DNA from: Streptomyces sp. NBC_00461
Lineage (GTDB): Bacteria; Actinomycetota; Actinomycetes; Streptomycetales; Streptomycetaceae
Assembly (NCBI RefSeq): GCF_036013935.1
Contig: NZ_CP107902.1
Location: forward strand, 8,031,001 to 8,095,000
Reading direction: 5' to 3'
DNA length: 64,000 nt
Below the pieces are notes generated by a model that saw only the letters and a program-made list of their open reading frames with translations, searched no databases and was not told the origin of the DNA. The translations under genes were made by a program, and so were the position numbers. Every line of letters begins with the position of its first letter. Position 1 is the stretch's first letter. This document shows positions 32,750 to 41,113 of this stretch, one piece after another.

Positions 32750-33469
32750 ATGCCGGAAACCGGGCAGCACGCCCGCCGTTGGGGTACGGAGCCCGCCGAG
32801 CCCGCTCTTGTGGGGCGGCGACTGTCGGAACTGGTCGAGGAGGCCGTGCGCTGCACCGTCGACTGCTGCGGAGCGAGCGGCCTGGTGGCCGAGGGCGGCA
32901 GCGAACGGCCCGCCGCCGTCAGCCATCCCGACCTCGCCCCGCTCGTCGCCGTACAGCTCCAGTCCGGGGACGGACCCATCCCGGCCGCCCTGGAACACGG
33001 GGAGCCCGCCCGGTCCCCGGACCTGCTGCGCGAGGACCGCTGGCCGGACTACCGTGCCCTGGCGCTCGACTCGGGGGTGCGCTCCAGCGTCACGCTGCCC
33101 TTCCGGCGGGCCGGCCTCGCGGTGACCCTCAGCCTCTACAGCTTCCGGCCCGGCGCCCTGGAGGACGCCCCGCACGGAGCTGTCCGGGCGCTCGGCGACC
33201 TCGCCATGACATGTATCGTCCGCGACCGTTCCTACCGGGCCGCGCTCACCGAACTCGACCAGCTCGGTACGGCCCTGCGCTCCCGTCCCCTCATCGACCA
33301 GGCCTGCGGCATCGTCATGCATGTGCTGGGCTGCGACGCGGACGACGCCTTCGGGGTGCTGCGCCGCATCTCGCAGGTCAGCAACCGCAAGCTGTCCGAC
33401 GTGGCGTCGGCGGTGGTCGAGCGGCGGGGCAGGGGGCTGGAACGAGACCTGGCCGCGCTGATGAACTGA
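32750..33469 (+). CDS. GAF-ANTAR transcription antiterminator
   Basis: A 239-residue protein: a GAF domain (residues ~20-165) followed by an ANTAR three-helix module (ALTELDQLGTALRSRPLIDQ, then ACGIVMHVLGCDADDAFGVL, then LSDVASAVVERRGRG). ANTAR proteins bind paired RNA hairpins and prevent termination. GGAGGAG before ATG 32750 gives a strong start. Its neighbours (sigma factor, PAS-GAF sensor) suggest a shared signalling module. Confidence 0.87.
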   Translation: MPETGQHARRWGTEPAEPALVGRRLSELVEEAVRCTVDCCGASGLVAEGGSERPAAVSHPDLAPLVAVQLQSGDGPIPAALEHGEPARSPDLLREDRWPDYRALALDSGVRSSVTLPFRRAGLAVTLSLYSFRPGALEDAPHGAVRALGDLAMTCIVRDRSYRAALTELDQLGTALRSRPLIDQACGIVMHVLGCDADDAFGVLRRISQVSNRKLSDVASAVVERRGRGLERDLAALMN

Positions 33470-33621
33470 CGGCCCGCGTCCCAACCGTGTCACCCACTCG
33501 GGTGCGCCTGTCGCGCGAATGGGGCTCGGCCGCGCGCGCCTCGCGACCGCGCGGGCTGTGATGGGCTACGGGGCACGATCACCGTGCTCCCGAGAAGTCG
33601 CCCGTCGAAGGAGCCTTCCCC

Positions 33622-34401
33622 ATGCGTTCCACCGCCCGTGTCCTGTCCGTCGCGGCCCTGGCCAGTGCCACGCTCGGCTTCGCCGCCTCGGCCGCCCTTG
33701 CGGACCCGGCCGCGGAGGTCAGTCCGAGCACCGTCTCCCCAGGGGGCAGTGTCACCGTCTCGGTCTCCTGCGAAGCGACCGGCGGCCAGGCGCCCGCCAC
33801 CATCGACGCCACCTCCGAGGCCTTCGACGAGGGCACCGTCCAGCTGCAACGCGTCCCCGGCAACGACGAGGGGACGGCAGGCCCCGCCTACCGCGGCACC
33901 GCCCGTATCTCCTCGGCCGAGGACTTCGCGGCCGACGGCCCCGAAGAGGCGGCCCAGGACTCCGCGTGGGCCGTCGACGGCACCTGCCCGGGCGCACCCG
34001 GCGGAAAAGGCAAGCCGTGGAGAGCCACGTTCCAGGGGAACCACGGTGATGGAGGCGGCGGCGGTGGCGGTGCTGTCGACGGCAGTGGCGTAGGCGGTGG
34101 CAGTGGCGTCGGCGGTGGCGGCGTCGTAGGCGGTGGTGGCGGGTTCGTGGGCGATGGCGGCGTAGGTGGTGGAGGGACCGCCGGCGATGGTGTCGTCGGC
34201 GGTGGCGAGAGCCGGCCCTGCCCCGAGCCGAACAGCGACTCCTGCGGCAGCGCACCGGTCCAGCACGGGGTGGAGGCGGGCGAGGGCGGCACCTTCACCG
34301 ACTCCGTGCCCGCCCTGGTCATGGGCGGCATCCTGATCGCGGGCGCGATGGGCGCGGCCGCGTACCGGCTGTGGCACAGGGGCACCGCCCTGCGCGGCTG
34401 A
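33622..34401 (+). CDS. Exported Gly-rich surface protein with C-terminal membrane helix
   Basis: A 259-residue protein. Residues 1-27 are a signal peptide ending in Ala-x-Ala (LGFAASAALAD). An Ig-like ~100-residue part follows (EVSPSTVSPGGSVTVSVSCE), then a ~65-residue Gly/Val-only region (repeats such as GVGGGSGVGGGGVVGGGGG), a Cys-containing segment, and near the end a membrane helix (VPALVMGGILIAGAMGAAAY) with basic tail WHRG. No LAETG-like sortase site is seen. It is probably anchored in the membrane with the Gly region crossing the wall. The function is unknown. Confidence 0.75.
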   Translation: MRSTARVLSVAALASATLGFAASAALADPAAEVSPSTVSPGGSVTVSVSCEATGGQAPATIDATSEAFDEGTVQLQRVPGNDEGTAGPAYRGTARISSAEDFAADGPEEAAQDSAWAVDGTCPGAPGGKGKPWRATFQGNHGDGGGGGGGAVDGSGVGGGSGVGGGGVVGGGGGFVGDGGVGGGGTAGDGVVGGGESRPCPEPNSDSCGSAPVQHGVEAGEGGTFTDSVPALVMGGILIAGAMGAAAYRLWHRGTALRG

Positions 34402-34496
34402 CCCGTCGTGTGACGGGCGCAACTCCAGCGAAAGCCCATGGGCCGGCGGCACCCTGGGTACCCAGAGCCCGACGGCACGACTGCGCGGAGGTACGC

Positions 34497-35744
34497 ATGC
34501 GGCGGACGGACCCGGAAGGCCACGGCCCCGTCCGGTACGGGCCGCCGTTGCCCGAGGACGGGCTGCCCGTACTGCCCGCACTGGCCGACGTACTCGCCGG
34601 GGCCGCCGCCCGCGCCGAGGGGGAGCCGATCGGTGGCGGACCGGAGCTGATCGAGGCCGCGGGCGGCTACTGGCGGCGGCGCGGTCTGGCCACCGAGCCG
34701 GGCCTCGTGGCCGCCGGTCCCGGGGCACACTCGCTGCTGCTCGCGCTGACCGCCGCGCTCGGCGGCGACGTCCTGGTGCCGAGACCCTGCGCGGCCTGGT
34801 GGGCGCCGTACGCACGCCTGTTGGGAAGACCCGTCTTCCATGTCGCGACGCCGGCCGAGTGCGGTGGCGTCCCGGATCCTTACGCGCTCCTGGAGACCGT
34901 GCGCAGAGTGCGCGCCGAGGGCGGGGACCCGCGACTGCTCGTCCTGTCGGTCGCGGACGACCCCACCGCCACCGTCGCCCCGCCCGAGGTGCTGCACGAG
35001 TGCGTCGAGGCCGCCGCCGGGGAGGGCCTGCACCTGGTCAGCGACGAGACCTGGCGCGACACCCTGCACCATCCGCACGACACCGTGCTGCTCAGCCCCG
35101 CCGAGATGCTGCCCGACCGGGTCACCGTCGTCACCGATCTGGCGGGCGCGCTGCTGCCGACGGCCTGGCCGGCCGCGGTGGCCCGTTTCCCGGCCGGCGA
35201 GGCGGGCCGTGACCTCCACGCGCGCGTGCTCGACGTGCTGACCGCGCTCGGCGCCCACGTCGCCGGCCCGGTCGCCGCCCCCGCCGCACACGCGCTGCGA
35301 GAGCCCGAGCCGGTCACCGCGCGGGTGACCGCCGCCGTGCGCCTGCACGCACGCGTGGCCGCCGCGGTGCACGCGGCCGTCGTCGCGGCGGGCGCCCTGT
35401 CCCTGCCCCCGCAGGCGGGCCGCCACCTGTACGCCGACCTCGGCCCGCTCCGCCCAGCGCTCACCGCACACGGTGTCGGCGACGCGCAGGAACTGGAGGA
35501 CTTCCTCACCACCCGGCTCGGCATGCCCGCGCCGGGCGGCCACCGCTTCGGCGACGAACTCGGCGCGCTGCGCGTACGGCTGTCCACCGGCCCGCTGCTG
35601 GGCCGTACGGACGAGGAACGCGCGGAATGCCTCAGCTCACCCGCGCCGTTGGAACTGCCACACGTGCAACGCGCGTTGAGTCATGTGAAGTCGGTCTTCG
35701 ACGATCTCCGCGACGACGCTCAGCGATGGGAGCCTCCTCGATGA
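34497..35744 (+). CDS. Class I aminotransferase-fold protein lacking the catalytic lysine
   Basis: A 415-residue protein with the fold-type I pattern: substrate-loop GGGPELIEAAGGYWRRRGL, LLLALTAALGGDVLVPRPC, ADDPTATVAPPEVL (cofactor region), VSDETWRDTL (Asp of the D-E-x-Y motif, Tyr replaced by Trp) and a C-terminal RVRLSTG with the carboxylate-binding arginine. Where the PLP-binding lysine should be (S-x-S-K), the sequence is VVTDLAGALLPTAWPAAVAR. The only lysine in the protein is near residue 398, in SHVKSVF. It therefore cannot form the usual Schiff base; it is a pseudo-enzyme or uses PLP differently. ATG 34497 follows CGGAGG. Its stop overlaps the metallo-hydrolase start. Confidence 0.8.
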   Translation: MRRTDPEGHGPVRYGPPLPEDGLPVLPALADVLAGAAARAEGEPIGGGPELIEAAGGYWRRRGLATEPGLVAAGPGAHSLLLALTAALGGDVLVPRPCAAWWAPYARLLGRPVFHVATPAECGGVPDPYALLETVRRVRAEGGDPRLLVLSVADDPTATVAPPEVLHECVEAAAGEGLHLVSDETWRDTLHHPHDTVLLSPAEMLPDRVTVVTDLAGALLPTAWPAAVARFPAGEAGRDLHARVLDVLTALGAHVAGPVAAPAAHALREPEPVTARVTAAVRLHARVAAAVHAAVVAAGALSLPPQAGRHLYADLGPLRPALTAHGVGDAQELEDFLTTRLGMPAPGGHRFGDELGALRVRLSTGPLLGRTDEERAECLSSPAPLELPHVQRALSHVKSVFDDLRDDAQRWEPPR

Positions 35745-36892
35745 CGCAACAGACCGAGTCGACCACCACCACGAGCAGGACCAGTTCGAGCGGCACCAGC
35801 ACGAGCAGCATCACTTCGAGCAGCATCAGTACGAGTACGACGACACGTACGAGTACGACGACACGTACGACCGCCGGGGAGGTCGGCGATCCGGCGTGCG
35901 CAGCCCCGTTCGCGCCCCCGTTCCCGCCGCTCGCCGAACCCCGCCCGCTGGGCGAGCCCCGGGTGTGGCCGCGAACCTTCCACGACCGCCTGACCGCCCC
36001 GCTGCCCAGTCTCAAGTCCATGGCCCGCTTCGCCCGCGAGGGCTCCGTCCGCCCCGGGCGCGAGGGCCTCGCCGACATCCCCAGGCTTCCCTTCGCACCC
36101 GCGCCGCTGCCCCGCGTCGACGCCCGTACCGTCGCCGTCTCCTGGGCGGGACACGCCAGTTGGGTGGTCCGGATCGGCGGACTGACCGTCCTCACCGATC
36201 CCGTCTGGTCCCGCCGCATCCTCGGCACGCCCGCCCGCATCACCCCGGTCGGCATCCCCTGGAACACCCTGCCGCGCGTCGACGCCGTCGTCATCAGCCA
36301 CAACCACTACGACCACCTGGACGCCCCCACACTGCGCCGACTCCCGCGCGACACCCCGGTGTTCGTGCCGGCGGGACTGGGCGGCTGGTTCCGCCGCCGC
36401 CGCTTCACCACCATCACGGAACTGGACTGGTGGGAGGCGGCCGAACTGAACGGCGTCCGCTTCGACTTCGTCCCCGCCCACCACTGGTCCAAGCGCACCC
36501 TCACCGACACCTGCCGCACCCTGTGGGGCGGTTGGGTCCTCACCGACTCCGACGGTCGGCGCGTCCACTTCGCGGGCGACACGGGGTACGGCCACTGGTT
36601 CGCCCGCATCGGCGAGCGCTACCCGGGCATCGACCTCGCCCTCCTCCCGATCGGCGCCTACGACCCACGCTGGTGGCTCAGCGACGTCCACTGCGACCCG
36701 GAGGAGGCGGTACGGGCGGCCCAGGACCTCGGTGCGAGAAGGGTGGCGCCCATGCACTGGGCGACGTTCGTCCTGTCCGCCGAGCCGGTCCTGGAACCGC
36801 TCACACGCGTGCGTGCGGCCTGGGAGAAGGCGGGCCTGGACCGAGAGGACCTGTGGGACCTGCCGGTAGGAGGATCCCGGGTTCTTGACTAG
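35741..36892 (+). CDS. MBL-fold hydrolase, NAPE-PLD-like, with Ser/Thr-repeat N-terminus
   Basis: A 383-residue metallo-beta-lactamase-fold protein. The first ~45 residues are nearly all Ser and Thr and include an exact 18-base tandem repeat. The catalytic domain has SWAGHASWVVRIGGLTVLTD, the metal motif SHNHYDHLD, PAHHWS and HFAGDTGYG, closest to N-acyl-phosphatidylethanolamine phospholipase D and UlaG-like hydrolases. The substrate is unknown. ATG 35741 overlaps the upstream stop (ATGA) and has GGGAG upstream. An ATG at 35726 would add five residues. Confidence 0.85.
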   Translation: MTQQTESTTTTSRTSSSGTSTSSITSSSISTSTTTRTSTTTRTTAGEVGDPACAAPFAPPFPPLAEPRPLGEPRVWPRTFHDRLTAPLPSLKSMARFAREGSVRPGREGLADIPRLPFAPAPLPRVDARTVAVSWAGHASWVVRIGGLTVLTDPVWSRRILGTPARITPVGIPWNTLPRVDAVVISHNHYDHLDAPTLRRLPRDTPVFVPAGLGGWFRRRRFTTITELDWWEAAELNGVRFDFVPAHHWSKRTLTDTCRTLWGGWVLTDSDGRRVHFAGDTGYGHWFARIGERYPGIDLALLPIGAYDPRWWLSDVHCDPEEAVRAAQDLGARRVAPMHWATFVLSAEPVLEPLTRVRAAWEKAGLDREDLWDLPVGGSRVLD

Positions 36893-36908
36893 CTGACGAT
36901 CAGGGGAC

Positions 36909-36987
36909 GCGCCCCAAGGGGCGCGGGGCTGTGTCGATATGCGGCTCCGCCGCGTGAACGCGATCAACCACAACAGACCCGCGCCCC
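36909..36987. repeat. Streptomyces intergenic palindromic repeat / bidirectional terminator
   Basis: GCGCCCC-AA-GGGGCGC (36909-36924) is followed by GGGGCGCGGG (36918-36927), which pairs over ~50 bases with CCCGCGCCCC (36978-36987); a small GCGG/CCGC hairpin lies between. The sequence resembles a repeat I remember from many Streptomyces intergenic regions. It separates two convergent genes and can act as a terminator for both. Confidence 0.7.
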
Positions 36988-36998
36988 GCAACGCACCG

Positions 36999-37619
36999 TC
37001 ACTCGGCAGATCGAACCCGTTTCCACACACTCGGCACCACGCTGATGACCACGGTCAGCGCAACCGCAGCCGCCACGCCCTCCCAAGGCTCCGGGAACAG
37101 GGAACCACCCAGAATCCCGATCAGTTGGTACGTCACGGCCCATGCCAGGCACGCCGGCAGGTTGCCCCGAGCGAACCGCCGCAACGGCCAGTCGGCCATA
37201 AGGCAAGCCAGCATCACCGGGATACGCCCAGCCGGCACCAGCCGGGACAACACCAGTACCGCAATCCCGTGTTCGGCCAATTTCCCCTGAGCCTGCGACA
37301 GCCGCTCCTCCGGCGCCCGCGCCCGGATCGCCTCCAGCCACCGCGACCCGTTCTTCGACCCCATCCCGCGCCGCCCGAGCCAGTACAGCGCCGCATCCCC
37401 GAGGAACGCGGCCAACGACGCCGTCACGAACACCAGCGCCAGCGAGAACGGTGCCGTCTGATGAAACGCCACCACTGCCGCCGAACTCACCAGCGCCCCC
37501 GTCGGAATCACCGGCACGAGCGCCCCGAACAGCACCAGCAGGAACAGCGACGGATAACCGAGCGCCTGCTGGGTGGACTCCGGCGGCACGACCGTCGCCG
37601 TGGCGGCCAGCCACGTCAC
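36999..37619 (-). CDS. DedA-family membrane protein
   Basis: A 206-residue protein with the DedA/SNARE-associated pattern: FGALVPVIPTGALVSSAAVV, a charged middle with LGRRG, the conserved SRLVPAGRIPV loop and a C-terminal helix (AAAVALTVVISVVPSVW). DedA proteins are proton-driven lipid-flipping transporters. GTG 37619 overlaps the upstream hydrolase stop (GTGA). Confidence 0.85.
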   Translation of the reverse strand: MTWLAATATVVPPESTQQALGYPSLFLLVLFGALVPVIPTGALVSSAAVVAFHQTAPFSLALVFVTASLAAFLGDAALYWLGRRGMGSKNGSRWLEAIRARAPEERLSQAQGKLAEHGIAVLVLSRLVPAGRIPVMLACLMADWPLRRFARGNLPACLAWAVTYQLIGILGGSLFPEPWEGVAAAVALTVVISVVPSVWKRVRSAE

Positions 37620-38389
37620 CTCGCGACCTCCAGCCGCACGCTCTCCCCGTGCCCGAGCCGGTGCACCGCGACCTCGGGCGCGTACTCGGCCGCGAGGCGC
37701 ACGAACTCGTCGCCGGGCGCGTGGAATTCGTGCGGGCGCACGGCGTCCATCCCGATCGGCCAGTACGTGCCGTAGTGCACCGGCACCGCAATGCGCGGAG
37801 CCAGCCGGGCCAGCGCCTGGGCCGCCCGTCCCGCGTCCAGATGCCCCTCGCCGAGATACGGTCCCCAGCCGCCCACCGGCAGCAGCGCCACGTCGACCGG
37901 CCCGACCTCGCCTGCCATGTCGTCGAACAACCCGGTGTCCCCGGCGAAGTACGTCCGCGCCTGGCCCTCGATGACGTAGCCGAGGGCGGGGGAGCGATGC
38001 GGTCCCAGCGGCAGCCGCCGCCCGTCGTGCCGCGCGGGAACGACCCGTACGACCACCTCGCCGACCGTCACCCGGTCCCCGGGCGCCACTTCGCTCACCC
38101 TGAGATGAGTGAGCCGGCGCAGCCCCGGCACCGCCCGGGGTGCGCCCCGGGGCACCAGCAGGCGCGTGCCCTCGGCGAGCCGCTCCAGAGAGGGAACGTG
38201 CAGGTGGTCGGCGTGCAGATGGGACACAAGCGCCACGTCCGCGCGCCACGCTCCGGGCGGCGGCAGCGCCCCGCGACGGCGGCGGAGATGGGCGAGGCGC
38301 TGGGCGAACAGAGGGTCGGTGAGCAGGCGTATGTCCGAATCCGCGACCGTGCAGGTCGCATGACCCCACCAGGTGATCTCCACCGGCAC
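37616..38389 (-). CDS. MBL-fold hydrolase, UlaG-like
   Basis: A 257-residue metallo-beta-lactamase-fold enzyme: start ITWWGHATCTVADSDIRLLT, metal motif SHLHADHLH, PARHDGR, TYFAGDTGLF and PVHYGTYWPIG. It belongs to the L-ascorbate-6-phosphate lactonase/YtnP-like branch; the substrate is unknown. It is coupled to DedA, hinting at a membrane-lipid or quorum-signal substrate (inference). Confidence 0.85.
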   Translation of the reverse strand: MPVEITWWGHATCTVADSDIRLLTDPLFAQRLAHLRRRRGALPPPGAWRADVALVSHLHADHLHVPSLERLAEGTRLLVPRGAPRAVPGLRRLTHLRVSEVAPGDRVTVGEVVVRVVPARHDGRRLPLGPHRSPALGYVIEGQARTYFAGDTGLFDDMAGEVGPVDVALLPVGGWGPYLGEGHLDAGRAAQALARLAPRIAVPVHYGTYWPIGMDAVRPHEFHAPGDEFVRLAAEYAPEVAVHRLGHGESVRLEVAR

Positions 38390-38473
38390 CTCTTTGCCTC
38401 CTTCGCGCGACTCCCCCGAAGCCTACGGGCAGGAGTAGGGTCGGCGCCGAAACCCAGAGGTGAGGGGGACGCC

Positions 38474-38875
38474 ATGGGAGCGGTGCGTGTCACGGCGATC
38501 GCGAGTCTGACGCCGCTGGAGGAACTGGAAGCCGATCCCTTCCTGGTGGACTCCCGCAGCCAGCACGCGATGTGCGCGCGCTGGGCCGCCGAGCGGGGCT
38601 ACATGGTCAGCCGGGAGCTCCTGGTACGTGGGCTGCGGGCCGACCACTGCGTGCTGTGGGACGGCGTCCGGCCGGGGATCGACCTGTTCGTGGCGCCCAG
38701 CCGCAGGGTGCTGGAGAGCGCGCTGTCGTCGGTCGAGGAGTTCGCCGAGGAGTGCGCCCGGCGCGGGGTGCGGGTGGAGACGGTGGGCTCCGCCGAGCCC
38801 CGCTACGACGCACAGATGAAGGCACGGGTGCACCGGCGCCTGTCGATGCCGACAGCCGGATACGACGGCCGCTGA
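38474..38875 (+). CDS. Small conserved hypothetical protein
   Basis: A 133-residue soluble protein of mixed alpha/beta composition (VRVTAIASLTPLEELEADPF, then FVAPSRRVLESALSSVEEFA). No domain is recognised. GAGGGGG precedes ATG 38474. It stands alone between the DedA operon and the phosphodiesterase gene. Confidence 0.65.
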   Translation: MGAVRVTAIASLTPLEELEADPFLVDSRSQHAMCARWAAERGYMVSRELLVRGLRADHCVLWDGVRPGIDLFVAPSRRVLESALSSVEEFAEECARRGVRVETVGSAEPRYDAQMKARVHRRLSMPTAGYDGR

Positions 38876-38975
38876 AACAGCCCCGCCCCGGTCAAGGACC
38901 GTGTTGTCCGACCCTTGTGACAGTCTGAGAGGAAGCCCGCACCGACGACGGGCCAGGACGTGAGGTGGGCTGGGC

Positions 38976-41033
38976 GTGCGTGGCGTGCGTTGGCGGCGGG
39001 TCGCCAGTCAGGTGGGGCGGAGCGTCACGGTGTGGGCGGTGTCCACGGTCACCATGCTCGTCCTCGCCGGGATCCTGCCGGACTTCCGTCTCCAGTCCCC
39101 CGACGGCGAGAGCGCCACCCACATCGCCGTCACCGCCGCCGTCGGCGCCGGCGCCTTCGGTGTGCTGTCCGCCCTCGCCTGGCCACTGCTCGTACGACTG
39201 CTGCTGCTCGTGCCCGCGCTCGTACTGGGACTTCTCGTCTTCGTCCTGAACGGATCGCTGCTGCTGGTCGCCCTGCGGCTCAATCCGTCCGGCAATGCCG
39301 AGGCGGCCCCCGAGACGGCCGTCGTCGTGGCCGCCGTGATGTCCGCCGTGGCCTCCGCGACCGGCGCCGCCCTGGCCGTGCGCGACGACGACGCCTACCG
39401 GCGCCGCCTCTACCGCCTCGCCGACCGCCGCCGCAGAAGGGGGCCGGCGGGCCCGTCCACCCCGGGCACGGTGTTCCTGCAACTCGACGGCGTCGGCCAC
39501 GACGTACTCGTGGCAGCCGTCGCAAAGGGCCTGATGCCCACCGTCGCCGGGTGGCTGGAGGGCAGCCACCGGCTCACCGGCTGGCGCACCGACTGGTCCA
39601 GCCAGACCGGCGCCAGCCAACTCGGCATCCTGCACGGCAGCAACCACGACGTCCCGGCGTTCCGCTGGTACGAGAAGGACAGCCGCGAGGTGATGGTCTG
39701 CAACCGGCCGACCAGCGCCGCCGAACTCCAGCGCCGTGCTGTCGAGCGCACCGGTGACGGCGGCCTCCTCACCGCCGACGGCGCCAGCCGCGGCAACCTC
39801 TTCAGCGGCGGCGCCGATGAGCAGGCCCTGGTGCTCTCCATCGCCACCCGCCGACGCGGCCGGGAGAACCGGTCCCGTGCGGGCTACTTCGCGTACTTCG
39901 CCGACCCGGCCAACGCGGTGCGCACCGCCATGTCCTTCGTCGCCGAGGTCGGCCGCGAGACAGGCCAGTCCATCCGGGCCCGCGCCAGGAAGCAGCGCCC
40001 GCGCGTCGCACGCGGCGGCCTCTATCCCCTGGTCCGCGCCTTCGCCACGGTCGTCGAGCGGGACGTCGTCGTCACCGCTGTCATGGGCGACATGCTCGCC
40101 GGGCGCACCGCCGTCTACGCCGACCTGGTGGCGTACGACGAAGTGGCGCACCACTCCGGGCCGACGAGCCGGGACGCCGAGAAGGTCCTGGAGCGCCTCG
40201 ACCGCTCGCTGGCGCTGATCGCGAACGTCGCCGAGCACGCCCCGCGGCCGTACCGCATCGTCGTCCTGTCCGACCACGGACAGAGCCCCGGCGAGACCTT
40301 CCGCGCCCGCTACGGCCTGGGCCTCGGCGACCTGGTGCGGGCCGGCTGCGGGCTGCCCGTACCGCGCAGGGCGCGGCGCACCCACAGCGGCGCCGAGGCC
40401 CGCGCGGCCGTGCGTGCGGCGCTGCGCCGGCCCGTGGAGGAGGGCGACGACCAGTACCGCCCTTCCCGCCGCTCGGAGCCGATCGTGCTGGCCTCCGGCA
40501 ACCTCGGCCTGGTCTCCTTCCCGGACGTGCCGCACCGGATGAGCAAGGAGGAGATCGACGCCCGGCACCCGGCGCTGCTGACGACGCTCGCCAACCATCC
40601 CGGCATCGGCTTCCTGCTGGTGCGCAGCGAGGAGCACGGCGGGGTCGTGCTCGGCGCGTACGGCGCCGAGATCCCGCTGGACCGGCTCGACGAGGACCCG
40701 GGCCCGCTGGCCGCCTTCGGGCCCGGTGCCGCCGACACCGTCCGCCGCACGCACTCCTTCCCTCACACTGCCGACATCATGGTCAACTCCTTCCATGACC
40801 CGGCCGACGGCGAGGTCCTCGCCTTCGAGGAGCAGATCGGCTCGCACGGCGGGCTCGGCGGCCCGCAGGGCAGACCCTTCCTGCTCTCCCCGACCGCCTT
40901 CTCCGAGCCGGTCGAGGACGGGCGGGAACTCGTCGGCGCGGAGGCGATCCACCGCGTGCTGCGGCGCTGGCTGCGGGAGACGGACGGCCCCCAGATACCC
41001 CTGGACGCGGAGCCGGAGGAACGGGCCGCCTGA
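38976..41033 (+). CDS. Membrane protein with four-helix holin-like N-terminus and phosphodiesterase domain
   Basis: A 685-residue fusion. Residues ~15-135 hold about four membrane helices (SVTVWAVSTVTMLVLAGILP, LLVRLLLLVPALVLGLLVFV, AVVVAAVMSAVASATGAALA), resembling holin_4_2/DUF-type membrane modules. Residues ~160-680 are an alkaline-phosphatase-superfamily domain: FLQLDGVGHDVL (metal Asp), SSQTGASQLG (nucleophile Thr/Ser), YDEVAHHSG and LSDHGQS (metal Asp-His). Type I phosphodiesterases cleave nucleotide or lipid phosphodiesters. Depending on topology the domain faces the cytoplasm or outside; no signal peptide is separate. Start GTG 38976. Confidence 0.82.
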   Translation: MRGVRWRRVASQVGRSVTVWAVSTVTMLVLAGILPDFRLQSPDGESATHIAVTAAVGAGAFGVLSALAWPLLVRLLLLVPALVLGLLVFVLNGSLLLVALRLNPSGNAEAAPETAVVVAAVMSAVASATGAALAVRDDDAYRRRLYRLADRRRRRGPAGPSTPGTVFLQLDGVGHDVLVAAVAKGLMPTVAGWLEGSHRLTGWRTDWSSQTGASQLGILHGSNHDVPAFRWYEKDSREVMVCNRPTSAAELQRRAVERTGDGGLLTADGASRGNLFSGGADEQALVLSIATRRRGRENRSRAGYFAYFADPANAVRTAMSFVAEVGRETGQSIRARARKQRPRVARGGLYPLVRAFATVVERDVVVTAVMGDMLAGRTAVYADLVAYDEVAHHSGPTSRDAEKVLERLDRSLALIANVAEHAPRPYRIVVLSDHGQSPGETFRARYGLGLGDLVRAGCGLPVPRRARRTHSGAEARAAVRAALRRPVEEGDDQYRPSRRSEPIVLASGNLGLVSFPDVPHRMSKEEIDARHPALLTTLANHPGIGFLLVRSEEHGGVVLGAYGAEIPLDRLDEDPGPLAAFGPGAADTVRRTHSFPHTADIMVNSFHDPADGEVLAFEEQIGSHGGLGGPQGRPFLLSPTAFSEPVEDGRELVGAEAIHRVLRRWLRETDGPQIPLDAEPEERAA

Positions 41034-41113
41034 AAATCGGCTGCGCCCGACAGGCCGGGGGCACACACTGTTCGAGTCGCAAACCCCTCGAACACCCCCA
41101 AGGAGCCCCTGCG

